From Lysobacter_I brunescens (GTDB lineage: Bacteria > Pseudomonadota > Gammaproteobacteria > Xanthomonadales > Xanthomonadaceae), in NCBI RefSeq assembly GCF_042677005.1, contig NZ_JBHTIF010000001.1, positions 186,001 to 250,000 of the forward strand: DNA of 64,000 bases, in the 5' to 3' direction. How positions within the stretch are numbered: the stretch's first letter is position 1; every line of letters begins with the position of its first letter. The position numbers and the translations under genes were made by a program. Under the pieces are notes generated by a model. That model saw nothing but the letters and a program-made list of their open reading frames with translations. It did no database searches and was not told the DNA's origin. Shown here piece after piece: positions 1 through 10,030 of this stretch.

Positions 1-1
1 G

Positions 2-271
2 CTGTGCTGCCTGCTCGCCACCGGCGCCTACGCCGTCGCCAGCTGGGCGCGCGGCGGGCAGACGCTGGGCATGCGCCCCTGGCGCCTGCGCGTCGTCGGC
101 GTCGACGGCGCCGCACCGACCCGCACGCAGCTGATCCGTCGCTTCCTCGTCGGCATTCCCTCGCTGCTGCTCGGCGGTCTCGGCTTCTGGTGGGCCTGGA
201 TCGACCGCGACCGCCTCACCTGGCACGACCGCGCCAGCGGGACGCGGATCGTGCGGGTGGAAAAGCGCTGA
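2..271 (+). CDS. RDD family membrane protein, C-terminal part
   Basis: The gene enters from the left edge and only the last 89 residues are visible. The reading frame is open from base 2. It shows a hydrophobic stretch followed by the segment WARGGQTLGMRPWRLRVV, which is the second conserved block of RDD-domain proteins, and then a second hydrophobic stretch (IPSLLLGGLGFWWAWI). RDD proteins are small integral membrane proteins of mostly unknown role, and some have been linked to ion or solute transport. An ATG at 71 lies inside the conserved block, so it is not the start. The family assignment is fairly sure; the function is not known. Confidence 0.75.
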   Translation: MCCLLATGAYAVASWARGGQTLGMRPWRLRVVGVDGAAPTRTQLIRRFLVGIPSLLLGGLGFWWAWIDRDRLTWHDRASGTRIVRVEKR

Positions 272-287
272 TGCGCATGGCCTCGCC

Positions 288-731
288 GTGGAGATGATCC
301 TGTTCGTCGGCGCGCAGGGCGTCGGCAAATCCACCTTGTTTCACACGCGCTTCCGCGACACCCATGTCCGCATCAACCTCGACATGCTGCGGACGCGACA
401 CCGGGAAGCAGGCCTCGTCGACGCCTGCCTGGCCTTCAAGCAGCGCTTCGTCGTCGACAACACCAACCCGACCGTCGCCGATCGCTCGCGCTACCTTGCG
501 AAAGCGCGAGCCGCCGGCTTCGCATGCCATGCCTACGTGTTCGAGGCGCCCTACGACGACCTCATCGCACGCAATGCTGCCCGCGAGGGCGCATCGCGCG
601 TGCCCGACGCCGCGATCCGCACCACCCTGCATCGCCTCGAGCACCCGACGCATGCCGAAGGCTTCGACCGCCTGTTCAAGGTGATCGTGCATGCCGATGG
701 CCACTTCGACGTGACGGAAACGCCGCCATGA
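288..731 (+). CDS. PNKP-like P-loop polynucleotide/nucleoside kinase
   Basis: This is a 147-residue single-domain P-loop kinase. The Walker A motif GAQGVGKST is at residues 8-16. The segment VVDNTNPTVADRSRYLAKA (55-73) closely resembles the kinase domain of animal and phage polynucleotide kinases, where D-N-T-N-P and a following Arg bind ATP and the 5'-OH nucleic acid end. A likely role is therefore 5'-phosphorylation of an RNA or DNA end, which is inference. The start is GTG 288 or ATG 294. Its TGA overlaps the ATG of the next gene (ATGA at 728-731), so the two are translationally coupled. A general AAA/zeta-like kinase is the alternative. Confidence 0.72.
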   Translation: MEMILFVGAQGVGKSTLFHTRFRDTHVRINLDMLRTRHREAGLVDACLAFKQRFVVDNTNPTVADRSRYLAKARAAGFACHAYVFEAPYDDLIARNAAREGASRVPDAAIRTTLHRLEHPTHAEGFDRLFKVIVHADGHFDVTETPP

Positions 732-1486
732 ATTTCGACGACCTCGACCGCAAGTTGCGGATCCACGAAACCCTGCACGACCAGCATGTGCTGCCGGGCA
801 TCCGCATCGTCATCCGCCTGGACGGGCGGAACTTCACCCGACTGACCAAGATCGAATGGGGCCTCGAAGCGCCGTTCGACATCCGTTTCCGTGATGCCAT
901 GCTGGCGACGACCCGGCACCTGATGGACTGCGGCTTCGGGGTGTCGTACGGCTACGTGCAGAGCGACGAGATCTCGCTGCTGCTGCGCGCGGACGACGGC
1001 ACCTTCGATCGCAAGGTGCGCAAGCTCCTGTCCGTGCTGGCGGGCGAAGCCAGCGCCTGCTTCAGCCTCGCGATGCAGCGCCACGCCGGATTCGATGCGC
1101 GCATCAGCCAATTGCCATCGGACGCGCTGGTAGTCGACTACTTCCGCTGGCGGCACGAGGATGCGCATCGCAATGCGCTCAATGCCCACTGCTACTGGCT
1201 GCTGCGCGGCCAGGGCGAAAGCGCGCGCAGCGCGACCGCACGACTGTCGGGCCTGAGCATCGCCGAGAAGAACGAACTGCTGTTCCGCCACGACATCAAT
1301 TTCAACGACCTGCCCGCCTGGCAGAAGCGTGGCATGGGCGTGCATTGGGAAACGTACGAAAAGGCCGGCCGCAACCCGCGTACCGGCGAGGCCACGACCA
1401 CGCAGCGCCGTCGCCTGCGCACCCACGAGGTCCTGCCGCTGGGCGAGTCCTATGCCGACTTCGTCCGCGCGCGCCTGGCGGAGTGA
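728..1486 (+). CDS. Thg1-like protein (tRNA-His guanylyltransferase family, 3'-5' polymerase)
   Basis: The protein has 252 residues. Thg1 and Thg1-like proteins add nucleotides to RNA 5' ends in the 3'-to-5' direction, and the bacterial members are known to repair 5'-truncated tRNAs on a template. The metal-binding carboxylates are present: D32 in IRLDGRNFTRLTK and D80-E81 in YVQSDEISLLL, with the expected spacing. The C-terminal part (TARLSGLSIAEKNELLFRHDINFNDLPAWQKRGMG region) also fits the family. Bacteria encode G-1 of tRNA-His in the gene, so a repair role is more likely than tRNA-His maturation. It is coupled to the upstream PNKP-like kinase by a 4-base overlap, which suggests a joint 5'-end repair function. 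Confidence 0.85.
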   Translation: MNFDDLDRKLRIHETLHDQHVLPGIRIVIRLDGRNFTRLTKIEWGLEAPFDIRFRDAMLATTRHLMDCGFGVSYGYVQSDEISLLLRADDGTFDRKVRKLLSVLAGEASACFSLAMQRHAGFDARISQLPSDALVVDYFRWRHEDAHRNALNAHCYWLLRGQGESARSATARLSGLSIAEKNELLFRHDINFNDLPAWQKRGMGVHWETYEKAGRNPRTGEATTTQRRRLRTHEVLPLGESYADFVRARLAE

Positions 1487-1490
1487 TCGA

Positions 1491-2249
1491 TCACACCCGG
1501 CAGCCGCGCCTGCGCATGCTTTCGATGATCGAAGCAGTGCTCTCCGGCGACCGGCGCAGGGCGGCGCGGAGATCGCCGCACATCCGCTTCCGCGTCGCAG
1601 CCTGCATCCAGCCACCGAACGAGCGGTCCTGGATCGCCTCCTCCAGCGCAGCCGGTTTGGGGTCGAAACTCGTGTCGCGGCGCGCGAGCGGATCGCGGCG
1701 GAAAGCAGAGGGATCGATGTCCGATGCACTGGATCGCCCCGCTCCCGGCATGGGTCGCCATGCGTCATCCGCCACCACCGGCGCCTGCGACGAAGGAGCA
1801 GACGCTGCAGCAGCATCCAATGGCGAAGGCATGGACGACACGATCGCGGCTCCAGATCGCTCGCGCTGCGGTCGCGCCGATCGTCGCCGAGCCGCATGCG
1901 CTTCCGGCGGAATGCGCATCGCATCGGCGGTCGCAGCTTCGGGGCGTTCGATCCAGACCACTTCGAGCGCGTCATCAGCGCGATCAGCGCGCGCCATCCG
2001 CGACTCGGGAATCCGACCCAGTCCGTACAGCAACAGCGCCTGGATCGCGCAGGTCGCCGCGAGTGCGGGATACGACGGCCCCTCGCGCAGAGCGCCTGCT
2101 TCCGGGGTGCGATTCACGCAACGGAAGGCAGCCGGTGCCTGTGCCCATTGCATCCATGTGGCCTGACTCACGCCGGTCTCTCCGCCTCCCTCGAGCGCAT
2201 GATCGCGAGGCAGACCGGACACGTTTGCGGCGAGTTCCGCAGGACGCAC
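1491..2249 (-). CDS. Hypothetical protein with single N-terminal membrane segment
   Basis: This 252-residue frame on the minus strand converges on the Thg1-like gene, leaving a gap of 4 bases. No known family is recognised. A hydrophobic stretch (ALAATCAIQALLLYGLGRIP, about residues 62-81) could anchor it in the inner membrane. The middle part is rich in Ala, Pro, Ser and Arg. The C-terminal third (FGGWMQAATRKRMCGDLRAALRRSPESTASIIESMRRRGC) is compact and Arg-rich and reads like a conserved domain. The start could also be Met33 (base 2153). It lies 70 bases downstream of lptG on the same strand and may be cotranscribed with it. Confidence 0.55.
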   Translation of the reverse strand: MRPAELAANVSGLPRDHALEGGGETGVSQATWMQWAQAPAAFRCVNRTPEAGALREGPSYPALAATCAIQALLLYGLGRIPESRMARADRADDALEVVWIERPEAATADAMRIPPEAHAARRRSARPQRERSGAAIVSSMPSPLDAAAASAPSSQAPVVADDAWRPMPGAGRSSASDIDPSAFRRDPLARRDTSFDPKPAALEEAIQDRSFGGWMQAATRKRMCGDLRAALRRSPESTASIIESMRRRGCRV

Positions 2250-2319
2250 GCCAGGGGTGGCCTGCGGTCAACGAGCGTTCACGCGCTGCGCGCGGAGCGC
2301 ACGAGGGGCAACGCGACGA

Positions 2320-3432
2320 TCAACCGGATCGCCGCTTGAACAGCCACAGCGAGAAACCGACCATCGCCAGCGCCGGGATCAGGTAGGCGATGCGGTAGTC
2401 GAACTTGAACACGCCGGCGAGGCGCACGAACTGGGTCTGCACCAGCCAGAAACCCAGCGAGAAGACGATGCCCATGAACAGCCGTTTGCCGAGGCCGCCG
2501 CTGCGCAGCGAGCCGAAGGCGAACGGGATCGCCAGCAGGCAGAGCACCAGCACGTTCACCGGATAGAACCAGCGTCCCCAGTAGTGCTCCTGGAATTCGC
2601 TGGGATCGAGATCGTTGCGGATGCGGTACTCGATGCCGTCCTTCAGCGCGGCGGCGGTCATGTAGCGCGGACGCCAGATGTTGCGCGTGTTCGCGGCCAG
2701 CGCGGCGGCGTCGAGCTTCGAGGCCCAGCGCTCTTCCTTCGCAGTCGTGCGCACGGCCGATTTCGCATCGAAGCGCGTGCGCACCACGTCGCGCAGGATC
2801 CATTCGCCAGCATGGTGTTCGGCGACGCCGACGCGGGTGATCGAGGCCAGGCGACCATCGCCGGCGAGTTCGAACAGGCGCACGTCGTTGAGCTGCAGCC
2901 ACTGGCGGCCGTTCTCGTTGCGTTCCAGGCCGGTCTGCGCATTGAGGAAGACGTCGCCCTCGCGCGCCCACAGGCCGGAATACTGGGCGATGATCACATC
3001 CTTGGATTTGGCCGATGCCTTGAGCGTATCGGCGCGGCGCTGCGCCCATGGCGCCACGGTTTCTGCATTGACCACCATCAGCGCGGTGAGCACGGTCAGC
3101 GACAGGATCACCGACAGGCTGATGCGCCGGCGCGACAGGCCCAGCGCGCGCAGCACGGTCAGCTCCGAACTGGCCGAGAGCTGGCCCAGGCCGATCACCG
3201 CGCCGATCACCGCGGCATACGGGAACAGCATGTAGGCGCGGCGCGGCAGGCTCAGCACGACGTTGGTGAGCGCGGCCGTCATGTCGTAGTTGCCGGTGCC
3301 GACGTCGCTGATTTCGGTCATCAGGCCGCCGATCAGCGAATCCAGCCCGACCAGCACGCCCCAGGCGAGCAGCACCGAGCGCAGCACGACGCCGCCGATG
3401 TAGAGATCGTGCAGCTTCGGGAACGGCTTCAT
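2320..3432 (-). CDS. lptG: LPS export ABC transporter permease LptG
   Basis: LptG is one of the two inner-membrane permeases of the LptB2FG transporter, which lifts lipopolysaccharide out of the inner membrane and onto the LptC-LptA bridge. The 370 residues match the family length. The N-terminus (MKPFPKLHDLYIGG) leads into a transmembrane helix, followed by a second and third helix, then a large periplasmic beta-jellyroll-like region (about 130-265) and three C-terminal helices. Segment SSELTVLRALGLSRRRI is the conserved cytoplasmic coupling loop that contacts LptB. Its ATG overlaps the lptF stop (ATGA, 3429-3432), so the two permeases are made in equal amounts. Confidence 0.95.
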   Translation of the reverse strand: MKPFPKLHDLYIGGVVLRSVLLAWGVLVGLDSLIGGLMTEISDVGTGNYDMTAALTNVVLSLPRRAYMLFPYAAVIGAVIGLGQLSASSELTVLRALGLSRRRISLSVILSLTVLTALMVVNAETVAPWAQRRADTLKASAKSKDVIIAQYSGLWAREGDVFLNAQTGLERNENGRQWLQLNDVRLFELAGDGRLASITRVGVAEHHAGEWILRDVVRTRFDAKSAVRTTAKEERWASKLDAAALAANTRNIWRPRYMTAAALKDGIEYRIRNDLDPSEFQEHYWGRWFYPVNVLVLCLLAIPFAFGSLRSGGLGKRLFMGIVFSLGFWLVQTQFVRLAGVFKFDYRIAYLIPALAMVGFSLWLFKRRSG

Positions 3433-4529
3433 GCGCGCGCCTCGCGGCGGGTCGCGCGCGGCCGGCGGATCGCGCCGTCATGCGCGTACATCCAGACCGC
3501 CAGAGCGAGCAGCGGCAGCAGCAGCCACCACAGGCCGAGCTGGGCCGGCAGCTTGCCGGCTTCGATCCATTCGGTGCCGAGCATCATCAGCAGCAGACCG
3601 AACAGGTAGATCAGGAAGCCGACCGCGAGGTTGCCGTAGCGCGCCTGGCGCGGCGCGCTGCGCGCCAGCGGCACGGCCATCAGCGCGAAGGCCAGGGTCA
3701 GCAGCGGCGGCGCCAGGCGGCCGTGGAGCTGGGCGATCGCCTCCAGGCGAGGATCGCCGAACAGCGACAGGGTCGGCTGCAGCTCGACCGCATCGCTCTT
3801 GCGCTTCGGGGCGATGCTGTCGGGCAGGCGCACCTCGTTGCCGGCGTAGCGCATCAGGCGGAAATCGCGGCCGTCGCCCATCGGGCCTTCGACCTCGAAA
3901 CCCTGTTCGAGCATCAGGTAGCGGTCGCGCTCGTTGTGGACCGAGAGCACGCCGGTCTGCGAGGTGGTGACGTGGAAGCGGTCGTCCTTCTGCCGGTAGA
4001 CGAAGACCTTCTGCAGCTGGCGGTTGCTGTCGGACATGCCGCCGACGTAGATCACGCCACTGCCGCCGGGCAGCTCGGTGAAGCGGCCGGGCTCCATGCC
4101 GGCGATCAGCAGGTTGCGGCTGGCGCTCTCGATCATCCGCGCCGAGGTCCGGTCGGCCCAGGGGCCCAGCCACAGCGAGCACAGCGCCACGGCGGCCACC
4201 ACCGGCAGGGCCATCCAGGCCAATGGGCGGAGCATCCGGCCCGGTCCGACGCCGATCGACACCAGCACCGGCATCTCGGCATCGCGGTAGAGGCGGCCCA
4301 CGGCCAGCATCAACCCCAGCATCACCGCCAGCGGCAGGATCATCGGCAGCCACTTCAGGAAGACCAGGCCCAGCTGGGCCAGCAGCATCGCCGCCGGCAC
4401 CTTGCCCCGGGCCACGTCCTGCAGGACATCGGCGAACGCCCCGCCCACCAGTACGATCAGGACCACCACCAGGACGGCGAAGGTGCTCTGCGCGAATTCG
4501 CGGATGAGGTAACGATCGAGCTTGAGCAT
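3429..4529 (-). CDS. lptF: LPS export ABC transporter permease LptF
   Basis: LptF is the partner permease of LptG in the lipopolysaccharide exporter. The 366-residue protein begins at ATG 4529 (MLKLDRYLIREFAQSTFAVL), the usual LptF start. The reading frame stays open much further upstream, but that stretch is antisense to pepA and is not part of the gene. Two or three N-terminal helices, the coupling-loop segment YRDAEMPVLVSIGVGPGRML, a periplasmic domain and three C-terminal helices follow in the expected order. The 3' end is coupled to lptG. It is divergent from pepA across a 285-base intergenic region, the arrangement also known from many gammaproteobacteria. Confidence 0.95.
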   Translation of the reverse strand: MLKLDRYLIREFAQSTFAVLVVVLIVLVGGAFADVLQDVARGKVPAAMLLAQLGLVFLKWLPMILPLAVMLGLMLAVGRLYRDAEMPVLVSIGVGPGRMLRPLAWMALPVVAAVALCSLWLGPWADRTSARMIESASRNLLIAGMEPGRFTELPGGSGVIYVGGMSDSNRQLQKVFVYRQKDDRFHVTTSQTGVLSVHNERDRYLMLEQGFEVEGPMGDGRDFRLMRYAGNEVRLPDSIAPKRKSDAVELQPTLSLFGDPRLEAIAQLHGRLAPPLLTLAFALMAVPLARSAPRQARYGNLAVGFLIYLFGLLLMMLGTEWIEAGKLPAQLGLWWLLLPLLALAVWMYAHDGAIRRPRATRREARA

Positions 4530-4814
4530 CAGGCGGGGCGGGGTCCGGGGCCGGGCATCCCACCCGGGCTTTGCTTTAAACTTCAAGGTTCTGCGTGTTC
4601 GCGGCGCCTGCCCGGCGCCGGGCCCGGCGCTGACAGTGCCGTCCGGCACCGTCTTCCGGGCCCGCAGGGCGTCGGAGGATTGTACGGAATGCCGTGATCG
4701 GAAAGGCGCCGGACCTGAACGCCGTCGCCCGAGCCGGTTCAGGCACCCGTCGCCGACGGCCCGCACCGCCGCCCCGCGCCACGCCCCTCCTCCCGCCCGT
4801 ACGGAACCCGACCG
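4530..4814. promoter_or_regulatory. Divergent lptF / pepA promoter region
   Basis: The 285 bases between the lptF and pepA starts must hold both promoters. The only AT-rich patch is around 4570-4595 (gctttaaacttcaaggtt). No convincing -35/-10 pair could be fixed in either direction. The remainder is GC-rich with several CGGC/GCCG runs. No open reading frame with credible coding features is seen. Confidence 0.4.
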
Positions 4815-6302
<1,488 letters not shown>

Positions 6303-6305
6303 GCG

Positions 6306-6629
6306 ATGGCGTTTGCTGAGCGTCACCTCGACGTAATCGATGCCTCTCTGACAAGGGGAAGCGCAACATTTCGACTGCATGCCCCGGTGCGCATCGAGGC
6401 CGACCACTGGATGTGCGCGCTTGACTGCGAGGGCAACATCTCGAAACGCTTCAAAGGACAGCACCAGATCCATGGCATCGATGGCTGGCAAGCGCTCGAT
6501 CTCGCAAAGGGACTGGCGCTTGCCGCCATAGAGTTCGAGATGTGCCAGGGCGCTCGCTTCCTCTGGCCGGGCACCGATGATGAATTCGATCCCCAGTTGA
6601 TGATTTCAGGTGCGGAATCCCCGTCATGA
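6306..6629 (+). CDS. Small protein of unknown function between pepA and holC
   Basis: The frame has 107 residues. It starts 4 bases after the pepA stop and its TGA overlaps the holC ATG (6626-6629), so it is placed as an operon member. I do not assign it to a family. It has no signal peptide or membrane helix. It contains an aromatic-rich centre (EADHWMCALDCEGNIS) and an acidic end (GTDDEFDP). Its base composition is visibly less GC-rich and its codon use less biased than that of pepA or valS, which suggests more recent arrival in a conserved operon. A small immunity-like or regulatory protein is possible, but nothing here proves it. Confidence 0.6.
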   Translation: MAFAERHLDVIDASLTRGSATFRLHAPVRIEADHWMCALDCEGNISKRFKGQHQIHGIDGWQALDLAKGLALAAIEFEMCQGARFLWPGTDDEFDPQLMISGAESPS

Positions 6630-7054
6630 GCGCCCGTGCCGATTTCTACCTGATCCAGAAGCCGCGGTTCCGCGAGGAGCCGCTGCGCCTGGTGTGCGAA
6701 CTCGCGCGCAAGGCCTACGACGCGAATCTGTGGACCCTGGTGCTGGCGCGCGACGCCGCGCAGGCCGAGGCGCTGGACGACCTGCTGTGGTCGTTCGACG
6801 AGAACGCCTACATCCCGCACCAGATCGCCGGCACCGACGACGAGGACGAACTGACGCCGGTGCTGATCGCCGCGCCCGACGCCGACGTGCCGCTGCGCGC
6901 GCTGGTGATCAACCTGCGCGATGCGCCGGTGGACGGCGGCTTCGAACGCGTGCTGGAAGTGGTGCCCGCCGACGAATCCGCGCGCGGCCCGCTGCGCGAG
7001 CGCTGGAAGCAGTACCAGGCGCGCGGGCTGGAACTGAAGAAATACGACATGTAA
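6626..7054 (+). CDS. holC: DNA polymerase III chi subunit
   Basis: HolC (chi) connects the clamp loader to single-stranded DNA-binding protein during replication, through a complex with psi (HolD). The 142 residues match the family, with the N-terminus ADFYLIQKPRFREEPLRLVCELARKAYDANLWTLVLARD typical of chi and the core DDLLWSFDENAYIPHQIAG. The acidic C-terminal half carries the usual NLRDAPV segment. It overlaps the upstream small gene by 4 bases and precedes valS. A probable psi gene is present in the same window at 10683-10976. Confidence 0.92.
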   Translation: MSARADFYLIQKPRFREEPLRLVCELARKAYDANLWTLVLARDAAQAEALDDLLWSFDENAYIPHQIAGTDDEDELTPVLIAAPDADVPLRALVINLRDAPVDGGFERVLEVVPADESARGPLRERWKQYQARGLELKKYDM

Positions 7055-7074
7055 TTGCCCCACCCTCAATTCAC

Positions 7075-7156
7075 TGTCATCCCGAGCGCAGCGAGGGACC
7101 TGCTTTTCTGCAACGAAAAGCGCTGAAGCAGGTCCCTCGCTCCGCTCTGGATGACA
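7075..7156. repeat. Long intergenic palindrome of the 'CHPERSEGP' type
   Basis: Bases 7075-7156 between holC and valS form a large imperfect inverted repeat. The left arm runs from tgtcatcc through gcgagggacctgcttttc, and the right arm is gaagcaggtccctcgc through ggatgaca. The inner arms pair gaccTGCTT-like and AAGCAggtc segments around a short loop with cgaaaagc. Its translation contains CHPERSEGP, which appears in wrongly called proteins of many bacteria and marks a dispersed repeat. It could act as a transcript-stabilising or terminating hairpin between holC and valS. Confidence 0.75.
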
Positions 7157-7182
7157 ATCCAAAGCACACAGAGTCCCGAACC

Positions 7183-10020
7183 ATGACCACCCTCGCCTCC
7201 GGCTACGAACCCAAAGATTTCGAATCCCGCCTTTACGCCGAGTGGGAAGCGAGCGGCGTCTTCGCGCCGCAGGGCGACGGTCCCGCATACACGATCCTGC
7301 TGCCGCCGCCGAACGTCACCGGCACGCTGCACATGGGCCACGCGTTCCAGCACACGCTGCAGGACGCGCTGATCCGCTACCACCGCATGCGCGGCCATCG
7401 CACGCTGTGGCAGATGGGCACCGACCACGCCGGCATCGCGACCGAGATGGTGGTGTCGCGCAACCTGCAGATCGCCGGCCAGGGCGAGACCCGCGATTCG
7501 CTGGGCCGTGAGAAGTTCATCGACCGCGTGTGGGAGTGGAAGCAGCAGTCCGGCGGCACGATCGAGCGCCAGATGCGTCGCCTCGGCACCTCCGGCGACT
7601 GGACGCGCAGCGTGTTCACCATGGACCCGATGGCCTCCGACGCGGTGATCGAAGCCTTCGTGAAGCTGTACGAGCAGGGTCTGATCTATCGCGGCCAGAA
7701 GCTGGTCAACTGGGATCCCGTTCTGAAGACCGCGATCTCCGACCTCGAAGTGGTCAGCGAGGAAGAGAACGGCTTCCTGTGGTCGATCGCCTACCCACTG
7801 GCGAACGGCGAGACCTACGAGCACGTCGAGCACGATGCCGACGGCAACGAAACCCTGCGCGAGACCCGCGACTACCTGATTGTCGCCACCACCCGCCCCG
7901 AGACCATGCTCGGCGACACCGCGGTGATGGTGCATCCCGAAGACCCGCGCTACACGCACCTGATCGGCAAGACCGTGATCCTGCCGCTGTGCGACCGCGA
8001 GTTGCCGATCATCGCCGACGACTACGTCGACCGCGCCTTCGGCACCGGCGTGGTGAAGGTGACGCCCGCGCACGATTTCAACGACAACGCGGTGGGGCAT
8101 CGCCACAACCTGCCGATGATCAACATCTTCACCGACGATGCGACGGTGAACGACAACGCGCCGGAACAGTATCGCGGTCTGGATCGCTTCGAGGCGCGCA
8201 AGGTGATCGTGTCGCAGCTCGAAGCCGCCGGTCGTCTCATCGAAACCAAGCCACACAAGCTGCAGGTGCCGCGTGGCGACCGTACCGGCCAGGTGATCGA
8301 GCCCTATCTGACCGACCAGTGGTTCGTGGCGATGGACCAGTTCGCGCGTCGCGGCATGGAGCTGGTCGAGAACGGTTCGGTGAAATTCGTGCCGCCGAAC
8401 TGGATCAACACCTATCGCCACTGGATGGAGAACATCCAGGACTGGTGCATCAGCCGCCAGCTGTGGTGGGGTCATCGCATACCGGCGTGGTACGACGAGG
8501 CCGGCAACGTGCACGTGGGCCGCAACGAGGCCGAAGTGCGCGCGAAGGTCGGTGACATCCCGCTGCGCCAGGACAACGACGTCCTCGAAACCTGGTTCTC
8601 CTCCGGCCTGTGGCCGATCAGCACGATGGGCTGGCCGAACGCGGAGCTCATGCAGGAACGCGGCTTCGACCAGTGCGTGCCCTCGTCGGTGCTGGTGACC
8701 GGCTTCGACATCATCTTCTTCTGGGTCGCGCGCATGATCGTGATGACCGACCACTTCATGGCCGAAGGCACGCCGGATGCCGAGCGCGTGCCGTTCCGCG
8801 ACGTGTACATCACCGGCCTCGTCCGCGACAAGGACGGCAACAAGATGTCGAAGTCGAAGGGCAACATCCTAGACCCGCTCGACATCATCGACGGCATCAG
8901 CGAGGAAGAGCTGGTTGCGAAGCGCACCACCGGCCTGATGAATCCGAAGATGGCCGCCGGCATCGAGAAAGCCACCCGCAAGGAATTCGGCGGCGGCATC
9001 GCCCCGCACGGCGCCGACGCGCTGCGCTTCACCATGGCCGCGCTCGCCGGTCCGGGCCGCGACATCAAGTTCGACATGGCCCGCTGCGAGGGCTATAAGA
9101 ACTTCTGCAACAAGCTGTGGAACGCGACTCGCTTCGCGCTGATGAACACCGAAGGCTTCGCCACCACCGGCGCGCCGCAGCCGAAGACCGACGCCGAGCG
9201 CTGGATCCTCTCGCGCCTGGCCAAGGTCAGCGCCGAAGCCGGCGAGCATTTCGCGAGCTATCGCTTCGACCTGCTGTCGCAGGCGCTGTACGAATTTGCG
9301 TGGAACGAGTTCTGCGACTGGTTCGTGGAACTGGCCAAGCCGGCGCTCGCCGGCAGCGATGCCGAGGCCGCGAACAGCACCCGCCACACCCTGCTGCACG
9401 TGCTGGAATCGCTGCTGCGCCTGCTGCATCCGTTGACCCCGTTCGTGACCGAGGAACTGTGGCGCCACGTCGCGCCGAAGCTGGGCATCGCCGACACCAG
9501 CATCTGCGTGCGTCGCTATCCGCAGGCCGAAGACTTCGGCGCCGAGGGTTACGCGTCCGCCGAAGCCGACATCGAATGGTTCAAGGCCGTGGTCTCCGCC
9601 GTGCGCAGCATCCGCAGCGTGCTCGGCATCTCGCCGTCGAAGCAGGTGTCGCTGCTGTTCCGCGGCGGCAGTGCCGACGATGCAGCGCGCATCGCGAAGT
9701 TCTCGGCGCAGCTCACGTTCCTGCTGAAGCTCGAACGCATCGAGACCATCGGCGATGAACCGCCGCCGGCCGCGCCCGCCGTGGTCGGCGACCTGCAGCT
9801 GTTCGTGCCGCTGGAAGGCCTGGTCGACCTCGACGCCGAACGCGCGCGCCTCGACAAGGAGATCGCGAAGGTCGCGGGCGAGAAGGACAAGAGCGAAGCC
9901 AAGCTCGCGAAATTCGGCGGCAACGTGCCCCCGGCGGTGGTCGAGCAGGAACGCGTCCGTCTCGCCGAGTGGACCACTAAGCTCGACGCCCTGCAGGCAC
10001 AGCGCGCGCGCCTGGGCTGA
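7183..10020 (+). CDS. valS: Valyl-tRNA synthetase
   Basis: ValS charges tRNA-Val in the cytoplasm and edits mischarged threonine. The 945-residue protein begins at ATG 7183 (MTTLASGYEPKDFESRLYAEWE). The open frame reaches further upstream to 6610, but that part overlaps holC and the repeat. Class I signatures are present: HMGH at residues 50-53 inside PPPNVTGTLHMGHAF, and KMSKS at 554-558. Between them lies the CP1 editing domain (TTRPETMLGDTAV; GTGVVKVTPAHDFND). The C-terminal anticodon domain and a coiled-coil arm (about 885-945, LDAERARLDKEIAKVAGEKDK) complete the enzyme. Confidence 0.97.
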   Translation: MTTLASGYEPKDFESRLYAEWEASGVFAPQGDGPAYTILLPPPNVTGTLHMGHAFQHTLQDALIRYHRMRGHRTLWQMGTDHAGIATEMVVSRNLQIAGQGETRDSLGREKFIDRVWEWKQQSGGTIERQMRRLGTSGDWTRSVFTMDPMASDAVIEAFVKLYEQGLIYRGQKLVNWDPVLKTAISDLEVVSEEENGFLWSIAYPLANGETYEHVEHDADGNETLRETRDYLIVATTRPETMLGDTAVMVHPEDPRYTHLIGKTVILPLCDRELPIIADDYVDRAFGTGVVKVTPAHDFNDNAVGHRHNLPMINIFTDDATVNDNAPEQYRGLDRFEARKVIVSQLEAAGRLIETKPHKLQVPRGDRTGQVIEPYLTDQWFVAMDQFARRGMELVENGSVKFVPPNWINTYRHWMENIQDWCISRQLWWGHRIPAWYDEAGNVHVGRNEAEVRAKVGDIPLRQDNDVLETWFSSGLWPISTMGWPNAELMQERGFDQCVPSSVLVTGFDIIFFWVARMIVMTDHFMAEGTPDAERVPFRDVYITGLVRDKDGNKMSKSKGNILDPLDIIDGISEEELVAKRTTGLMNPKMAAGIEKATRKEFGGGIAPHGADALRFTMAALAGPGRDIKFDMARCEGYKNFCNKLWNATRFALMNTEGFATTGAPQPKTDAERWILSRLAKVSAEAGEHFASYRFDLLSQALYEFAWNEFCDWFVELAKPALAGSDAEAANSTRHTLLHVLESLLRLLHPLTPFVTEELWRHVAPKLGIADTSICVRRYPQAEDFGAEGYASAEADIEWFKAVVSAVRSIRSVLGISPSKQVSLLFRGGSADDAARIAKFSAQLTFLLKLERIETIGDEPPPAAPAVVGDLQLFVPLEGLVDLDAERARLDKEIAKVAGEKDKSEAKLAKFGGNVPPAVVEQERVRLAEWTTKLDALQAQRARLG

Positions 10021-10030
10021 GCGATGCACC

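Noticed and set aside
551..1975. Minus-strand frame of 474 codons over the Thg1-like gene
   Set aside because: It is antisense to a gene with all catalytic residues and has no family features.
2257..3609. Plus-strand frame of 450 codons over lptG
   Set aside because: Shadow of lptG, rich in His, Gln and Arg as expected for antisense frames in GC-rich DNA.
6610..7182. Upstream extension of valS
   Set aside because: It crosses holC and the palindrome. ValS begins normally at 7183.
6323..7288. Minus-strand frame containing CHPERSEGP
   Set aside because: This is the known false translation of a dispersed palindrome.
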